From: Rhizopus arrhizus
Lineage: Eukaryota; Mucoromycota; Mucoromycetes; Mucorales; Rhizopodaceae
DNA: 64,000 nucleotides
Direction: 5' to 3'
Assembly (NCBI GenBank): GCA_024220505.1
Contig: JAKZZE010000010.1
Location: forward strand, 1,674,001 to 1,738,000
The notes below the pieces were generated by a model, which was given only the letters and a program-made list of their open reading frames with translations, did not search any database and had not been told where the DNA came from. Made by a program: the position numbers and the translations under genes. Shown here piece after piece: positions 1-10,810 of the stretch; positions within the stretch are counted from its first letter, which is position 1; each line of letters begins with the position of its first letter.

Positions 1-1329
1 GTAACTTGGGGGTGCTTGTACTTCATCATAAGAAGGAGGACTGAGATTTTCATTCCAGATATGCTCACGCGATGTAACCACCAGAGGCAATTCGAGAGTA
101 CAAAGTGTCAAATAGGGACCATCAGATCGTTTATGCTTCTTGGGCTGATGATGTTGATGACGTTTGATGTCTTTTATAGGAAACAATTCATCTCGACTGC
201 TTGGAGAAAGATGATTTGAACGACTGATGGAAAAGAAGGAGGTGATTGAAGAAGTAGATGAGGATCGACTGAGACTAGGTGAGCTTGGGGCAGTGCTGGG
301 AGCAGAGTGAGGAGGTGTTGAAGAAGGACTGCTGTGTTTTGTATCCATCTTTTCATCTTCAGAATACCATTCGGTATCCGTCAATTCTGTTTCATAACTT
401 GATTCTTCCTCCTCATCACCTATTCTATCTTCCAACATGATATTGACCACCAAAGCATGAGTGAGTTTTATCAAACGACTGTTTAAATCAGCATTCACTC
501 GAGGACAGAGACGAAAGAGAGCATTGTAATCAGCCTTTGCTTTTGGATCGTAATCAGATGCTTGATTAGGATAAAATGTGCTGTAACCAAGAGGAAAGAG
601 ATGATCTGTCTTGCTGATCACCGTATTCGCATGACTATCAGTCGTTCGATACTGTACACGCTCACGAAGAGCACAAGTCACTGATCGAACGGATTGAGTC
701 TCGGGTCTGGTCAACTGCATCTCAATGTTCAGTCGAATCAAGCCACCTTCACGATAAGTAATGCTAGGTGCTGTGGCAGAATATCTCAATTTGTTGGTGT
801 GTTGAGTTCCTTTGTGAGTCTCTCGTAAATCAGTCAGACAGTTGAAATCATTGAGTAAACATCGCTTGATAGGGATATCACGAGATGCTTGGATATCATT
901 CGCAAACATCGGTCGATAGATAGCAGCCTGCAGCCGATAACGAACATAGCCACGTTTACCACGAAAACTAGCAGGTAAATTGGATGGTAAATCAAAACGA
1001 AAGGGATAGGCATATTGACCAGGCATGAGCATGTGCATTAAGCCATCATCACCAAGAAAGTGAATATCTTTTGAATAGAGTGTTCTGGTCTCTGTACCTT
1101 CACTATTGGAAACACCATAGCCTGTGCTCTTGATGTTCACCTTACAACGACCTTCTAACCAAACAACAAATCTTCTGATCTTGATTGGTTTATGAACAAT
1201 CACCACACAATTCCCACTCACTCTACATCCTTCTGATTCATCATGAGCTACACCACGCATAATACCATCAAAAGAAGAATCAAGTTCAAGTTGAATGATT
1301 GCATCTTCTTTATATGTCAAGTGTGGCAT
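1..1329 (-). CDS. Alpha-arrestin (arrestin-domain trafficking adaptor), 3' end outside window
   Basis: An uninterrupted frame of 443 codons runs from an ATG at 1329 to the window edge, where it is still open, so the C-terminus is missing. The N-terminal half reads as an arrestin N domain (for example FDGIMRGVAHDE and VVWLEGRCKVNIKSTGYG) followed by an arrestin C domain with the typical GQYAYPFRFDLP segment. The last part is Ser-rich and low-complexity. It then carries two PPSY motifs within the last 14 residues visible. PPxY motifs in fungal alpha-arrestins bind WW domains of Rsp5-type HECT ubiquitin ligases, and the adaptor directs ubiquitination and endocytosis of plasma-membrane transporters. 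The family assignment is from recognised sequence pattern; the target is unknown. No intron is evident in the visible part. Confidence 0.88.
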   Translation of the reverse strand, partial: MPHLTYKEDAIIQLELDSSFDGIMRGVAHDESEGCRVSGNCVVIVHKPIKIRRFVVWLEGRCKVNIKSTGYGVSNSEGTETRTLYSKDIHFLGDDGLMHMLMPGQYAYPFRFDLPSNLPASFRGKRGYVRYRLQAAIYRPMFANDIQASRDIPIKRCLLNDFNCLTDLRETHKGTQHTNKLRYSATAPSITYREGGLIRLNIEMQLTRPETQSVRSVTCALRERVQYRTTDSHANTVISKTDHLFPLGYSTFYPNQASDYDPKAKADYNALFRLCPRVNADLNSRLIKLTHALVVNIMLEDRIGDEEEESSYETELTDTEWYSEDEKMDTKHSSPSSTPPHSAPSTAPSSPSLSRSSSTSSITSFFSISRSNHLSPSSRDELFPIKDIKRHQHHQPKKHKRSDGPYLTLCTLELPLVVTSREHIWNENLSPPSYDEVQAPPSY

Positions 1330-1518
1330 TCAAAATGCAGTGAATAGATCAATTGAGATTAAAAGAGAGAAAGAAAAAAAAAGAGTCTCTCTTTTTTATA
1401 TATAACATTGATTCGGATCGTCTCGTAAGATTGATCAACATTTCATTGATTGTTATCGCGTTCAACTACCGCAGTTTTTTTATTATTATTTCACAAGTAG
1501 ACAATCGGAACGATTTCC

Positions 1519-3457
1519 TCAATTGGCCTTGAATTTCTTTGATAAATATTCACTAACTTGTGCAACTAAATCCGCTTTGACCTTTTTGGGTTGAACACCA
1601 TTTTCTTTTAAAAAATTTTTCAAAGAATCATTGGTAAGCTTGAAAATTTACGTTAGAATAAACAATTTTTTACGTCATGAAAATATCATTTACTTTTGTC
1701 AATTGCCCTTGCTCCCATAAATTTTCAACTGATTGACCTTCCAATTTCAGTTTCTTGTAGCTATCACTCAAGTCTTGATCTATTACCTAATAATAATCAT
1801 TTATTTTATCAGAAAAAAAAAATTTTTTTTTTCTTTCTTACCTTCCGCTTTTGACCTACAGCAAAAGATAATAATTCCTCTTCAGTGATGTTATCTAAGC
1901 CCACTTGTTCTTTAAAACTATCGATCACTGAAGCCATTTCCTGTATTTTTTTTTTCAAGTCATTAATACATAATAAAATGAATAGACAAATTTACATGTT
2001 CAATCAACTCATAATTGGGTATTATGGTATCTACTTCAGGCTCAAATTCAGTTTCAAGTGCAATAGCTTGAATCATGTTATTATGATTTCGAATATCTAT
2101 CAAAGAGTTTATTATCTGTTTTACTATTTTCAATATAATATTTACATGGATTTTCATATCTATTTGGATCAAATCCTTCTTTCATATACAGTTTATTAAC
2201 AACCTCTTTGGCTGTTTCGATTGCTTCTTGATTCGCTACATAAACTCAGTTTAATAATCATAAAATGAATTTTTTTTTTTTTTTTTTTTTTCTGTTCGTA
2301 CGTTTCGGAGTTGAAAGAACTGGAAGAGAACGTATCTCGTCAGCATAAGGTAAAATGACCACTTGTAATCCTGGAGGTTCGATTTGATTTCCTTCTCGGT
2401 CTTTACGTTCTTCCTATGGACTCTGTAAGTACTTGTTCTTCTTATCATTATTATTACTTGAGGTATAAGAGCAGCAATCTTGGGTTGTGTATTTGCCCTT
2501 CTTGTAAAAGAACAGATTGCTATCTTTCGCTTTCTGATCATTCCAGATAACAAGGAAAAAAAAAGTTTACTACTATTTTCGTATTGCTATGCAAACCTTA
2601 ATACAAGTATAGGGCTTATTCAATTTACTTTACTGTATCGTCTGGATAAATAAAATAAGGATGTGTAACTTGATAATGTGGTTCGAGCTCTTTGATATCC
2701 CTAAACCCCAATAATAAAATACCTATATTATACATGTTGATGAATACTTCAATAGACATGGTTATATATAATTACCAGGTTCACTCAATGTCTGTATATC
2801 TTCAAGCTCCTTTTTAGAAAATACTATTTTTTCTCCTCCATAATTGAAGGCATAGTCTATATCCATACGCGTCAAAGGTTGATTTGTATCCTATATAAAA
2901 GTGAGTTATACAATAAACAGCTTTTGAATCATTAAACTTTACAACACAAATCCATCGTGTAGTTCCTATCGCTTCCTTTACTTCATCCTCTGCAGTATAA
3001 AAATATTTTGCAGTGCTGATTCTTTGCTCAATGATCATATTATATCCTGTAACTCCAATGCTTAGATGATCAGATAACTTCAACGGAAGATGGAATTGGG
3101 ATCGACTCTTTGCCCTTTTCGATTTAACGATCGCTTCCAATTGCTCCAATTTTGGGTGACAAGAAAAGCTATCGGATGTTGGATCATCAAGGATTGCGTT
3201 ATAAAATAAGGATGGGTTAAACGGCTTGTTATCTTTCTGTAAACCAAATAATCGAATTTCAACTCCAGTGGTGATCAAATCCTTTGTTGTTCTGTAAGTA
3301 ATTTGACTAACAAATCATGATAATTACCTTTGCTCTTTGAATGGAACTTTGCCTTACCGCATCATTATTTTGGTTAGGGTTATCGTTGTTAGTGATCAAA
3401 AAGATGCGCTTTGCTGAATATTTTGGTGCGCTAAATCTAATATCAGCCTTTGACCTT

Positions 3458-3488
<31 letters not shown>

Positions 3489-4219
3489 CCTTCCAAAGAA
3501 TGCATCAGAACACACCCAGAATAAATCACTCATAGGAAATTCCCAATCAATAGATCCATATTTATCATGCAATGTTGATATATCTGATATATAATATATA
3601 AGACATTCTATCGTTCTTTATAAATCATAACATTTCTATAAAACATTCGTCTTCCTTTAGAAAAGATCCGCCTAGTTTTTGAAATTTTCATGTGCGTAAT
3701 TTTCTTTTCTTTTTTTTTGCGAATACGCATGTTTTATAGAAAAGTTGTTAACTATAATTATTACTTTGAATAAAACCATCGATTTCTTTGATCCTTGACG
3801 CGTCAGGAATATCCATAGTTTGAAGTACATAAACAGATTCATTATCAGTTGCATTTTGCTTCTCGCGCTACAAGAGAGATAAGTTTTTTGTTGTCGCTGA
3901 ACATGAATATGTATTACTGTGCCAAATAAAATGATGCCGACTTGATCTGTAGGCTGATTTAATACTTTTGACAACATTGAAGATCGAATCTTTTCTAATG
4001 CTGACTTGACTGGAATCTCTCTTTTTTCGTCTTTTATAAACATGGTGGGATTACAATCAATGACAAACAAGACACATTCTTTTTGATTGTACTTTTATAA
4101 TATTGTCAATTCAATAATAATCAAAATTTGGGGTTTCTTATTACTTGTTCTGTGTCTTTCTCTTCTTGATCTTCTTCATTAAAAAAAGAGTTTCCGTCTT
4201 CTGTTGGTTCATATGTCAT
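1519..4219 (-). CDS. KU70: Ku70, DNA end-binding subunit of the NHEJ Ku heterodimer
   Basis: This multi-exon gene encodes a Ku70-type protein that with Ku80 forms a ring on DNA double-strand ends, in end joining and at telomeres. The start ATG is at 4219 (MTYEPTEDG). Exons then show the N-terminal von Willebrand-like domain (CVLFVIDCNPTMF, then DQVGIILFGT and DLFWVCSDAFFGRF). The beta-barrel core follows (LSIGVTGYNMIIEQ, YAFNYGGEKIVFSKKEL, RKRKIAICSFTRRANTQPKI and QVVILPYADEIRSL). A C-terminal SAP domain (LKNFLKENGVQPKKVKADL) diagnoses Ku70 rather than Ku80. The stop is at 1519-1521. At least seven short introns are needed; one begins GT followed by 27 A (T tract 3461-3487). The gene lies tandem to the arrestin gene, 190 bp away. 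All expected domains are present, so it is probably functional. Confidence 0.92.
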
Positions 4220-4617
4220 TTTTATGCTAAATAAAAGAAAAAAAAGGGAAAGTATTCGAAGCAAGTCACTACAACTCCCCTTTATTTTATCTGTCATGTC
4301 TATCTCGAGAGGAAATCAAGCGCTTTCGATCATTGTTATATAAGAAAGGAAACTTCTCTGGATGACATGAAGGATTTTTTTTTCTTTACACTTGATTCTT
4401 AAACTTTTGTGCACTCTACAAATTGATTTATATCGAGATAGAAAAGAAGCCAACACACGATGACAGAAAAAGAGTGCGAACGTTATTACCATTTCATCTA
4501 AATCCAACACGAGATTCATATTCAGCAACCGAGCAGACGAGTCAAGTTTCTTGTTAAAAACTTTGCTTATCCAAAAAGAAGCCGAGGAATAAAAGGATAT
4601 TTTTATTTACATGAAGC
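4220..4617. other. Intergenic, 5' region of KU70 and 3' flank of the small membrane-protein gene
   Basis: About 400 bp with no convincing coding frame. It must hold the KU70 promoter (reading left) and the 3' end of the neighbouring minus-strand gene. A 70-codon frame on the minus strand here has no recognisable features and I do not call it. Confidence 0.5.
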
Positions 4618-4899
4618 TTAGTATTCTTGGTAAAAAGGATCAAACCAAGGATCATCATTCTCTGGAGGTGGTGTGGTTGTCAAGTTCTGTAGTTGCCATA
4701 GCAAAAGCATCACGGTAGTGGACACGGTCGCTGCCACAAACATGGCCGCTGTTAATTTTTGTAAGAATGGCCCATGCTTTCGAAAGAATCTTTTTATGAA
4801 TGATTGATTTTCGCTGTGTATAGAACATGATGGTATTGATTGATAAAGTGATTCATATGATGGTGGTGGAAGGTCTTTGGGTATCAAATAAGAAGACAT
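4618..4899 (-). CDS. Small single-pass membrane protein with PPxY motif
   Basis: A single-exon frame of 93 residues begins at an ATG at 4899 (MSSYLIPKDL). It has a PPPSYESLYQ motif near residue 11, a basic stretch (FIKRFFRKHGPF), a hydrophobic segment around residues 50-71 (AAMFVAATVSTTVMLLLWQL) and an acidic, aromatic C-terminus (DDPWFDPFYQEY). The basic residues before the membrane segment suggest a cytosolic N-terminus carrying the PPxY motif, which could recruit a WW-domain ubiquitin ligase. The frame is open farther upstream but only through a run of phenylalanine codons created by the A63/T tract, so I chose the internal ATG. It is divergent to the beta-helix gene, about 265 bp away. 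I do not recognise a named family. Confidence 0.6.
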   Translation of the reverse strand: MSSYLIPKDLPPPSYESLYQSIPSCSIHSENQSFIKRFFRKHGPFLQKLTAAMFVAATVSTTVMLLLWQLQNLTTTPPPENDDPWFDPFYQEY

Positions 4900-4922
4900 G
4901 CAAACAAAAAATAAATAAATGA

Positions 4923-4924
<2 letters not shown>

Positions 4925-4987
<63 letters not shown>
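4925..4987. repeat. Uninterrupted A63 homopolymer in a divergent promoter
   Basis: Sixty-three consecutive A on the plus strand, followed 22 bp later by a T16 tract (5010-5025). It lies between the divergent starts of the small membrane-protein gene (4899) and the beta-helix gene (5165). A rigid poly(dA:dT) tract this long would be expected to exclude nucleosomes. The length may also be polymerase- or assembly-dependent. Confidence 0.9.
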
Positions 4988-4989
<2 letters not shown>

Positions 4990-5164
4990 AAAAAATCGTA
5001 TTCTGCCTCTTTTTTTTTTTTTTTTGCCTCCTTTGGCTGCCAAATCGGGTATTGAAATGAACCATAACAACAGTTGCAAAATAAACATTTTCTTCATTTA
5101 AAGGAATAAAAGAAGGCACGAAAGCTTTACGTTTTCTTTTTCTTTCTTTTTATTCTCTTTAAAA

Positions 5165-7184
5165 ATGAAGATATTTGGGATCCTTGGCTCCACATTGTTA
5201 TTTGCTGCTACAGTTTCTGCAAAATGGTGCGTCAATATGGATCAATATAAAAACACGTTTGATTACACAAACAAACTTCAAGAATTAATTGATCAAGCCA
5301 ATAATTTAAAGTAACTTTCAGCAGACAGGAATGATAGTATCTTTTAGCTCAATTTTTATCTTTAGACAGCCTGTTGTTTACCTTGATGCTGGTGTATACT
5401 CTATTAATCCAAACAAGCCAATTCAGTTAAAAGAAGGCGTCTCTCTTAAAGGCAATCGTTACTTTCCCACTATTATCACTGTCATAGACAAGAATGAGAA
5501 CGGCGTCATACAAAGTATATAACAAACATAAAAAAAAATAGATTTCTTGACTCATCTTTTTCATTAATCAGTTGCTTCACAAAGTAATGGTTGGTCTATC
5601 CAAGATATTGTGTTTGAAAATGTTCATATCGAATTGGATGGTCAAAAGAATGATGATGAGGTTGCTATCCTCAGTAATTTATTTCTTAACGGTGGAAGGG
5701 GTGCTGTCATTGCAAAGAATAGCGAAAAATTGTACATTGGTAAATAAGTTGAATTAGAATGTGAATATAAAATAACTTCATCCATCACAGACGGCAACAT
5801 CTTTTTGCGTGATGAAACACATGCATCTACAGAGAAATTCGTTTCTTATAATACTACAAGTAACAATAACTTTCTGACGATTCACACAACCATGAATTCA
5901 TTTTAACCTATCTGATTAGATGCTGGTGTCATGTTTCAAACGCAGAAAAACAGTGTTATTTCCAACAATATCTTTGGGTAAGGGGAGATATGTCCATCAG
6001 ACAAAGCAGTCTATAACATGAAAATTCTTAGGATGGACCTCCGTAAGATGGATGAATTACAACCTGCCATTCAAGGTTCTTTAAAACTACCCTACAATAA
6101 CTTGAGATATATTCACAACTGTCTTGATCGAGGATTAAGCCCAGAGCAAGGTTATATCGCTTCAGGTGTTCAACTATACAATTCAAATGATATCACCATC
6201 AGACAAAATATTCTAGTAAAGATTGCATTATTCAAATATGCACTAACCAATTGTTGGTTTTTTTTTCTTAATTCTTTTTTGGTATTCTAGAACGCCACAT
6301 TCCCAGATGTGAAGCATTTTACTCAAGATCATGGCATCAGTGTCGTTGGCTCTAATCAAACTTACATCTATCAAAACTTTATAGCTGGTTGGCAAATTGC
6401 TGATTTTGGTGGGGCTGTTCGATTTACCTCTGCCGTAAGACATACGACTCGAATGGATCAATTGACTAACGTTATTCCTAGGTGGATGGTTATGTGATCT
6501 CAAACTATCTTGCGAATACGGGAATCATGATGTACGCTGCTGTTCATGCAGACTATTTACAAGTGACCAACATGATCATCCACAACAATTTCTTGTATCG
6601 TTTCCTTGGCTCTGAAATGTCACCCCCTCCACCCCTTGGGGGTTGGCTGTATGAAGGCATCACTTTTTATGATTTCTATACTGCTCGTAGGAATTATACA
6701 AGCAAGGTTCCTATTTGGGATAGTTCTGTTTCCATCTCTCCTTATGGCTGGCATATCGTTGTCTCTGGTAACAAATTTGGTGCGATCGAAGGTCTTGATC
6801 CCAACGTGATTAGCTTGGGTAATCTTGATCCTAGAGAAGGTCTTGTGGACAGCAAGAATTGTTATGTGACTGAGCCTCTTGAATTCGATGCAAAGACGCA
6901 TGACCATTCTGTTCCTTTGCTGTGGCGTCAAATGTATGAGGAAGAGCGTATTAGTAAATATGGCAGTAGGATTCCCAAGGTAAAGAAAGAGAAAAAGAAA
7001 GACGAGGTATGAAAAGATTGATATTTTGATTCTGTAGAAAACACAAAGTCATACAACACAGGATTTACATAATGAAATTCCTGCACCACTTCGTGATTTG
7101 CCAATTCCGGATTATTGGAAAGTATTTACTCTCAAGAACAATACCGTTCCAATGATATCCCCTGATATGCCTTGCTTTGCCTAA
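5165..7184 (+). CDS. Secreted right-handed parallel beta-helix protein (pectate-lyase-like fold)
   Basis: The gene starts at an ATG at 5165 with a signal peptide (MKIFGILGSTLLFAATVSA, then KW). Exon 1 ends at 5310 and exon 2 runs 5366-5514; at least five more introns follow. The product reads as a beta-helix: QPVVYLDAGVYSINPNKPIQL, then LKEGVSLKGN, IVFENVHIELDG, RGAVIAKNSEKLYI, and short NDITIRQN- and TNMIIHNN-type turns. The terminal exon ends at 7184 (DMPCFA). This resembles pectate-lyase-superfamily or NosD-like proteins that bind or cleave polysaccharides. I cannot point to a catalytic triad, so the substrate is undetermined. It is secreted by inference from the signal peptide. Reading through the last intron would give an alternative C-terminus KKEKKKDEV at 7012. 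Confidence 0.75.
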
Positions 7185-9222
7185 CCATTTATTTATTACT
7201 CTACTTTTGTCTCTTTTTGTTAAAGAGAACATTTGATAATTTATAATAAACACAACCATTTATTTATTCACAAAATACATATAAAATGGATAAATAATCA
7301 TTTTCTTATTATAGATTATGAAAATGAATCTTGAAGAAAGAAAAGATAGAAAAGAGAAAGCCTTTGAGATACATCTATAGGGACAACAAGACCACAATGA
7401 CGCGTACCTATTTTGGCGACAGTCTTGTATTAAATAAAGATCATTTACTTTAAGGAATTGGATAAACTCCAAGTGTGAAACCAATACCATAAAAGTATTA
7501 AAAACTGAAGGTGTGTTTAACATTAAAAAAAGTGAATATTGCTTGAATAAGTCTTTTCATAGTAATAAAAAAAAAACGATATTGTTCAAATAAATCTATT
7601 GAAAAAAAAACCACAGATTGGTATTATAAACATAATTGCTTTTCACAAATACCCGTGAGACACACAATTAGAAAATTTAATTTTTTTTATATTTGAAAAA
7701 ACAGTGTGTTCTAGCAGTATTTTATGAATTCCAAAGATTATCCTTGGGCTCACTTTTTCTTCTTCTTCTTCCTTGGTCTAATGTGCTTCTTTAAAAAAAA
7801 AATACCAATAATCGAAATCCAAAACTTCTATCACGAGTTTTATAATCATGTATACATTGAAATGATATCCCAAATCAAGTTCCGACCAAAAATTAAAAAA
7901 TATGAATGGGTGCTTACGATTGCATAAAGACAAGTGTATGAGGTTTTATGCCTTTTCTTTTTCAAGATATTTTAAGCAACAAAAAAGAGCTAAAAGCATG
8001 TGTTGAAGCTATAGAGAAAAAAAGAGATATAAATAGTGATGTTGTACACTTCATTTCCCCATATCGGTTGGGTTCAAAAATGTGCTTTTTAACCCTATCA
8101 ATACAAAAAGTTGGCATTGTTTATATTTATAAAAAAACCCCCTCCCATTGAAATTGAGCTTTTATAAAAAGTATTAGATTACATACTATGGCTTGTTTGA
8201 TAGGATGAATACACTAACAAACCATTGGATTAAAAGAATTTCAAACTAAGTTTCAATTATAAAAAATAATATGAATTGAATATGGAAATAAATTATTTTA
8301 AGAGAAGTAGAATCAGCTACGCACTATTATCTTCAGTAACTTACATGTGTTACTTATTTTAAACAGTACACCACAATTCTTGGCGTTCATCTTGTAACTG
8401 TGTTTACCTTTCAATGGGAATAAGGGTAGCTTAGAAAAAAAAAGTATTGTAGTACCTAATGATTATTTAAAAAAAACTAGAAATCTTGAGCTCACAGATT
8501 TTTAACAATTGCTCAAGTTTTATGAACGTAGAGCATTATTCATTGCTTGTTTTGTCAGAATACATACAAGAGGAATTGAGAATAAGAACAGTCATTAAAT
8601 CAGGCGTTTTGATGTTTATAATGGTAAGTAATAAACTTCTCTTTACAAAGCATTAAAAAATCCCTCGATTGGAGTGCTCAAGTAGGAGTTTAAAATGCTG
8701 AGTAAAGCAACAATTTGTTAATAAGAAAGCTATCTGCAGAGTGTTGCAGAATGCTGCAATGGTATAACTTCTTTTTGATCTAAAAAGAATGGGAAAAGAG
8801 AAAGCAAATGCTTCATTAATAATTAGCTTCTATCAAACACACGTACACACCATTGTGTCTTTTGATATAATTTTGCAATATTCTTCCGTTCTCTGTGACA
8901 CCCATCGCACCTAAAACCGTTCATTTGTCCTCGATTTACATATTACTTGATCAAAAAGCGCACACGAGGGAACCATCAGTAAGCAATCCTGCTTAGAACC
9001 AGTATTACTAAAATTTCTCTCATTACTATCTCTAATGTCAGATAGTTTGTCATCGAACGACACTCAAAAGGTCAGTTTATAATTTAAAAAAAAGGGTCCG
9101 CCATAATATTTTACAGACTTCTGTACATGTGTAACATTAGTTTATTTATAAAATAAACCTTCTTTTTTTGTCCAAGTAATTTATTTCTTTTTTTCGATTT
9201 TTTTTTTTTTTAATATAAAGAA
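7185..9222. other. 2 kb intergenic region
   Basis: Very AT-rich. Two plus-strand frames of 67 codons (around 7730-7930 and 7950-8150) and one minus-strand frame near 7400 show no motif, signal peptide or splice-supported extension. I see no repeat with a clear boundary. The last 100 bp, rich in T, is the likely promoter of the following gene. Confidence 0.6.
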
Positions 9223-10490
9223 ATGCATCTTTCTGGAAGTGGTATTGTTGCAAGTCTTTTTTTAGTTGCCACTTCGTTTGTAAATGCTGCTTCTAACAAT
9301 AGTGGCGACCACCCTTTAACAACCATTAAAAGCCAAGATAACTTCTGTATCTTCCTTCCTCCCAAACCAGGACTTGAAGTTGCTGTGAATGAAAACAATG
9401 GTATTCCATTCTGTTCCAACAAGAATGCTGTTCCCAAGGCTACTGTATTCCCCACAGGTAGAAAAAATAGACGTTGAATGATCCTGGCAGTAATTAACAA
9501 GGAGTTCTATAGGATTTATTACCACAGCACATTATTTAAAGACAAGCAAATATGTACAAGTAACTGGATTCTTTGATCGTTCGAAATATAAGCTTGGTGA
9601 ATCCGATGGTGGAGGACAATATGATAATCATGCCAAGGGTAAACCTGTTGGAGCACAATGTGAAGGATACAATTACTTTGTCAATTTAATCGAACCAGAC
9701 ATTGAAAGATTCTGTATACGTTGTTGTAAAGATAAGGTACGAGTGTATTTCCAAAGATAGAACAAAGCATTTCTAAAATAGGTTAAATTATAGGCTGATT
9801 GTAATACAGGAAGGTCTGGCTATGGTTGTCTTCGTGTTGTCTCTGGTGATTATACAAGAGATAATAACATGGTTAGCAATTCTACCAGCAGTAAAAAGAA
9901 ATCTCACAATCACTCCAACAGTAACCTCAACAGCGTTTTGGCTGAATTGGATGAACTTCCAACGACTGCCACACACATGAATGAAGATGACAGTGATAAT
10001 ACTGCTTTGGATCTCACCAGCTCCATTTCTGCTATTGATAAAATGTCTAGTGAGATTAAAACTTTGAAGACTGAATTATCCAATGAAGGATCTGTTGACC
10101 AAGTCAAGTCAGAATGGGCAACCTTTACTTCTCAATTATCTCAGGATTATCCTGAATTTGTTACCGATATTAGCAAGTTAACCGCAATCTCATCTGTTTT
10201 AACAACTTCCGATCAATGGAGCACGTACTTTGATTTGGTTTCCAGCGAACTTGAAGAACTTAAGAATATGGCTGCTACAATAACTACGGATTCCTCTGCT
10301 ACTCTTACTCATACTAATACACAAGAAGAATTAGATTGGTTATATAATCACCGTGAGAGCCATGATAACCAAGCAACTTGGTAATTTATAAGTCATGTTG
10401 CACATAGTAAGAGTTAAAAATAAACACCTTTTTTTTTTTTCTTTTCACAGTTATCGAGGCGGCGATGGTCATAGATGTAGCTTTTATTAA
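9223..10490 (+). CDS. Secreted cysteine-containing protein (macrophage-activating-glycoprotein-like)
   Basis: Four exons (9223-9457, 9513-9736, 9794-10380, 10451-10490) join in frame to 361 residues. A signal peptide (MHLSGSGIVASLFLVATSFVNA) is followed by a conserved-looking module: FCIFLPPKPGLEVA, KYVQVTGFFDRSKYKLGESDGGGQYD, GAQCEGYNYFVNLIEPDIERFCIRCCKDK and DCNTGRSGYGCLRV. From memory this matches a secreted fungal family sometimes annotated as macrophage-activating glycoprotein. The rest is Ser/Thr- and Asn-rich, with a helical acidic region and a cysteine-containing tail (CYRGGDGHRCSFY). The paired cysteines and secretion suggest a cell-wall or extracellular role; biochemical function is unknown. 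The exon phases (1, 0, 2) all match, which supports the model. Confidence 0.78.
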
Positions 10491-10757
10491 GATTAATCAT
10501 CCTTATCTCTATTAATGACTAATGAATAACAACATGGATAATAAACTATAAGTATTAAAAGAAAAAAAAATAACTAATACTCTTCAAATGGGTAACATAT
10601 TGTATTTGTTCAAGGAAGAAATACTTTAATCAGGCTTTCAATTCTTATTTCTGTGTTCTCACAGTCAAAAATGTAATCAAACAAGTAAAAAAAAAAAAGA
10701 GAGACTCCTATCCAAGATTAAGTTCTAGGCAGACTAGTCTCGGACTTTGGTCATTAT

Positions 10758-10810
10758 TGACAGTGCTGTCAAACGAGGTGCTAGCATGTTCACATTGTGG
10801 CTAGCACCTC
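10758..10810. repeat. Two adjacent palindromes (7-bp and 11-bp arms)
   Basis: TGACAGTGCTGTCA at 10758-10771 is a perfect palindrome. Four bases later GAGGTGCTAGC (10775-10785) is matched by GCTAGCACCTC (10800-10810) with a 14-nt loop. The second would form a stable GC-rich hairpin in otherwise AT-rich DNA. Confidence 0.85.

Noticed and set aside
4900..5097. N-terminal extension of the small membrane protein (MKKMFILQLLLWF...) reading through the A63 tract
   Set aside because: It requires more than 20 consecutive Phe codons from a homopolymer; more likely it is promoter or 5' UTR.
6984..7012. Intron retention giving KKEKKKDEV, reminiscent of an ER-retention tail on the beta-helix protein
   Set aside because: Good donor and acceptor sites allow a longer normal exon ending at 7184, and KDEV is not a clear HDEL-type signal.
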